From Calonectria ilicicola (lineage: Eukaryota > Ascomycota > Sordariomycetes > Hypocreales > Nectriaceae), in assembly GCA_020809705.1 (NCBI GenBank), contig CP085833.1:5022001-5086000 (forward strand): a stretch of DNA of 64,000 bases, given 5' to 3'. The position numbers and the translations under genes were made by a program. Below, piece by piece: positions 62,277-64,000 of this stretch. The stretch's first letter is position 1. Every line of letters starts with the position of its first letter. Under the pieces are notes generated by a model. That model ran no database searches. It worked only from the letters and a program-made list of their open reading frames with translations, and was not told where the DNA came from.

Positions 62277-62387
62277 TCAACGGACCCTCTCAACGGACCC
62301 CCCGTGACTTTTTGCGCCAAAAAATACGCGATTATTTAAGCATCAATATGTCTTTTGGCAGCAAGAGTCACGTGGAGGTCCGTTGAC
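62277..62387. mobile_element. MITE-like element with imperfect terminal inverted repeats
   Basis: The left end TCAACGGACC...(C)CCGTGACTTTTTGCGCC and the reverse complement of the right end (TCAACGGACCTCCACGTGACTCTTGCTGCC) match over about 30 bases with a few differences. Total length is about 110 nt and there is no coding sequence. At the left end the string TCAACGGACCC is repeated 13 nt further in (62277 and 62290). No clear target-site duplication is visible, so it is either old or a plain inverted repeat. Confidence 0.5.
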
Positions 62388-63391
62388 ATGGGTTCATGTC
62401 AATCTTGAGTAGCGGCGACAGCTGGGCTAACCCAAGAAGATTTATGATCCTCGTCGCACTTCTTCCATAATCACGTGTTGAGTGCCCAAGGGGTTGAACA
62501 ATGTGTGAAACGCAGACACAATCATCGTAGTTAAAGCAGGTATATCAGCCTTTTGTCTTGATTATGGATTATTTAAGTACTAGTTGATATTGGATTAACC
62601 GCAGATTTAGGCTGGTGACAAAGATGTATTTGAAAGTGAATATGAATAAGTGGAAAATTTGTTATTATGACCGTAGATAGGGTCTATAGAGGTATTTGAT
62701 TTGCTGATTCCCTTTATCTAGGGTTAAAGATTGATGTATAGTCCGTGTGGATTCTATATATCCTGGCTTGACTGCACCAATGCAGGTATTGGAATTGAAA
62801 TCTTTACTCTACATGAGCTCTTTGCCTTTGAATTCTTCGACAGGTGGCTGAAAAGAATACAAACGAGCAGTCCGAGTCAAGCACTACATGTAACAACATA
62901 AATGAGAAGAGAATCTTGTTCATCATTTATCAGTTGGCACGAATAATGCTTTGAAATTTACATAAGATGCATTGTTATTAGGTAATTAGAATGGATGGGC
63001 AAAATAATACACCGAACCACTTACAGAACTGACATTGGGTCCTTGGCTCTCGGTATAGACAAGACCGAGCTCACCTGGTTCCTAGGGATGGACCCGCCAG
63101 GGTCCACATGGCTGAGATCTGCGCAGACCGACATCGCAGACTCCGATATCGCAGAGCTTCCCCTTTCTGCGATGCATTATAAGAATCGCGTTATCAGATC
63201 CTCGAAAACAAAGCTACTTAGGCTCTCATTGATGATTGTTTTACTTTCTACCTGGTCAATCGTATTCCAATCTAAAAAAAACGAACAATTAATTTCGAGG
63301 CAGATTCGATCTTGGATCTGATTATACTTCTTGGTTTTTGAAAACACAATTTATTGCCCAGATCTCCTTTCATTCTCCATACACAAAAAAA
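62388..63391. other. Intergenic, promoter of the hydroxyacid oxidase
   Basis: 1.0 kb with no gene that I can support. Confidence 0.5.
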
Positions 63392-64000
63392 ATGGCCAAT
63401 GCTTCACCGACATCAGATGGCTCTAAAGAGGATTTGAAGTGTCTTTCCATCTCTGAGCTTGAAATTCTGGCGCGGGAGCGCATGGACCGACAAACGCGGG
63501 ACTACTATAACGAGGGTGCGGATTCCGGCACCACCCTCCTCGAGAATTCAACAGCTTATCAAAAATATCGAATACGCCCTCGAGCGTTGCGAGATGTTTC
63601 GCATGTCGATACTTCAGTCGAGATTTTTGGATACAAGAATGCAGCTCCGTTCGGTGTTGCTCCTGCTGCCATGCAGAAGTTGGCGCATCCCGATGGAGAA
63701 CTCGCCACCGCTGAAGCCTGTCGACAAAGAGGAATTATTATGGGGCTCAGTTCTTTCTCTACGACTAGCCTAGAAGATGTTCGTAGAGCGAGTGGCGAGA
63801 TTCCCAACGTCTTTCAACTTTACCTCTTTGAAGACAGAGACCGAAGCAAAGAACTGATCCAGCGTGTCAAGGCCGCAGGTTACAAGGCTTTGGTGTTGAC
63901 GGTTGATACACCTGTGCTGGGGAGGAGAAACTTGGAGATACGCAATCAATTTAAGCTCCCGTCCTATCTGAAGGCGGCCAATTTTGTGGATGAAAGGGGT
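63392..64000 (+). CDS. FMN-dependent 2-hydroxyacid oxidase/dehydrogenase (3' end outside window)
   Basis: The open frame starts at the ATG at 63392 and runs 203 codons to the window edge without a stop or intron. Family landmarks: the N-terminal helix ARERMDRQTRDYYNEGADSG, the segment YQKYRIRPRALRDV, the FMN/substrate strand APFGVAPAAMQKLAHPDGE, then MGLSSFSTTSLEDV, FQLYLFEDRDRS and LVLTVDTPVLGRR. Enzymes of this TIM-barrel family oxidise L-lactate, glycolate, mandelate-type or longer 2-hydroxyacids using FMN. A mandelate-like aromatic substrate is conceivable here, but the specificity loop lies outside the window. No targeting presequence at the N-terminus. Confidence 0.92.
   Translation, partial: MANASPTSDGSKEDLKCLSISELEILARERMDRQTRDYYNEGADSGTTLLENSTAYQKYRIRPRALRDVSHVDTSVEIFGYKNAAPFGVAPAAMQKLAHPDGELATAEACRQRGIIMGLSSFSTTSLEDVRRASGEIPNVFQLYLFEDRDRSKELIQRVKAAGYKALVLTVDTPVLGRRNLEIRNQFKLPSYLKAANFVDERG

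Overview
This window is nuclear DNA of a filamentous ascomycete (Pezizomycotina-type). Nearly every gene is split by 45-110 nt introns with GT-AG (occasionally GC-AG) borders and CTAAC/CTAAT-like branch sites. The families are typically fungal: Zn2Cys6 and C2H2 activators, a 2EXR protein, a rhodopsin-like integral membrane protein and cerato-platanin. The species cannot be named from the sequence. Exon structures were spliced by hand from reading frame, splice consensus and family motifs.

The left half (1-34.7 kb) reads as one aromatic-catabolism cluster, arranged mostly as divergent pairs. The genes are a homogentisate-dioxygenase-type ring-cleavage enzyme (runs off the left edge), a fumarase-superfamily lyase of the bacterial carboxymuconate-cycloisomerase type, a mitochondrial 3-oxoacid CoA-transferase, a family III (CaiB/BaiF) CoA-transferase, an unrelated 2EXR gene, a thiolase, a maleylacetate-reductase-like Fe-type dehydrogenase, a Zn2Cys6 regulator, an aldehyde dehydrogenase, a glutathione transferase, a nitroreductase-fold protein, a vanillyl-alcohol-oxidase (VAO) homologue, a Zn alcohol dehydrogenase, a second thiolase and a C2H2 regulator. 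A working model (inference): VAO, ADH and ALDH process the side chain; the dioxygenase opens a para-diol ring; ALDH and/or the reductase lead through maleylacetate to 3-oxoadipate; CoA-transferase and thiolase finish to succinyl-CoA and acetyl-CoA. No aromatic hydroxylase or transporter is present in the window.

A G-rich heptamer, GTGGGGC/GCCCCAC, recurs in the promoters of this half, often as inverted pairs about 18-20 nt apart. It is probably the shared operator. The fingers of the cluster's own C2H2 protein resemble those of CreA/Mig1, whose sites are of this type.

The right half (34.7-64 kb) is looser and gene-poor: an unidentified gene remnant, a PCMH-type FAD oxidoreductase, a rhodopsin-like membrane protein with an unresolved frame break, an HSL-type alpha/beta hydrolase, a dead P450, a secreted royal-jelly/yellow-type protein, a cerato-platanin, a dienelactone-hydrolase/SnoaL protein, a Zn2Cys6 regulator, an arylamine N-acetyltransferase, an O-methyltransferase divergent from a third Zn2Cys6 regulator, a MITE-like element, and the 5' part of an FMN-dependent 2-hydroxyacid oxidase at the right edge.
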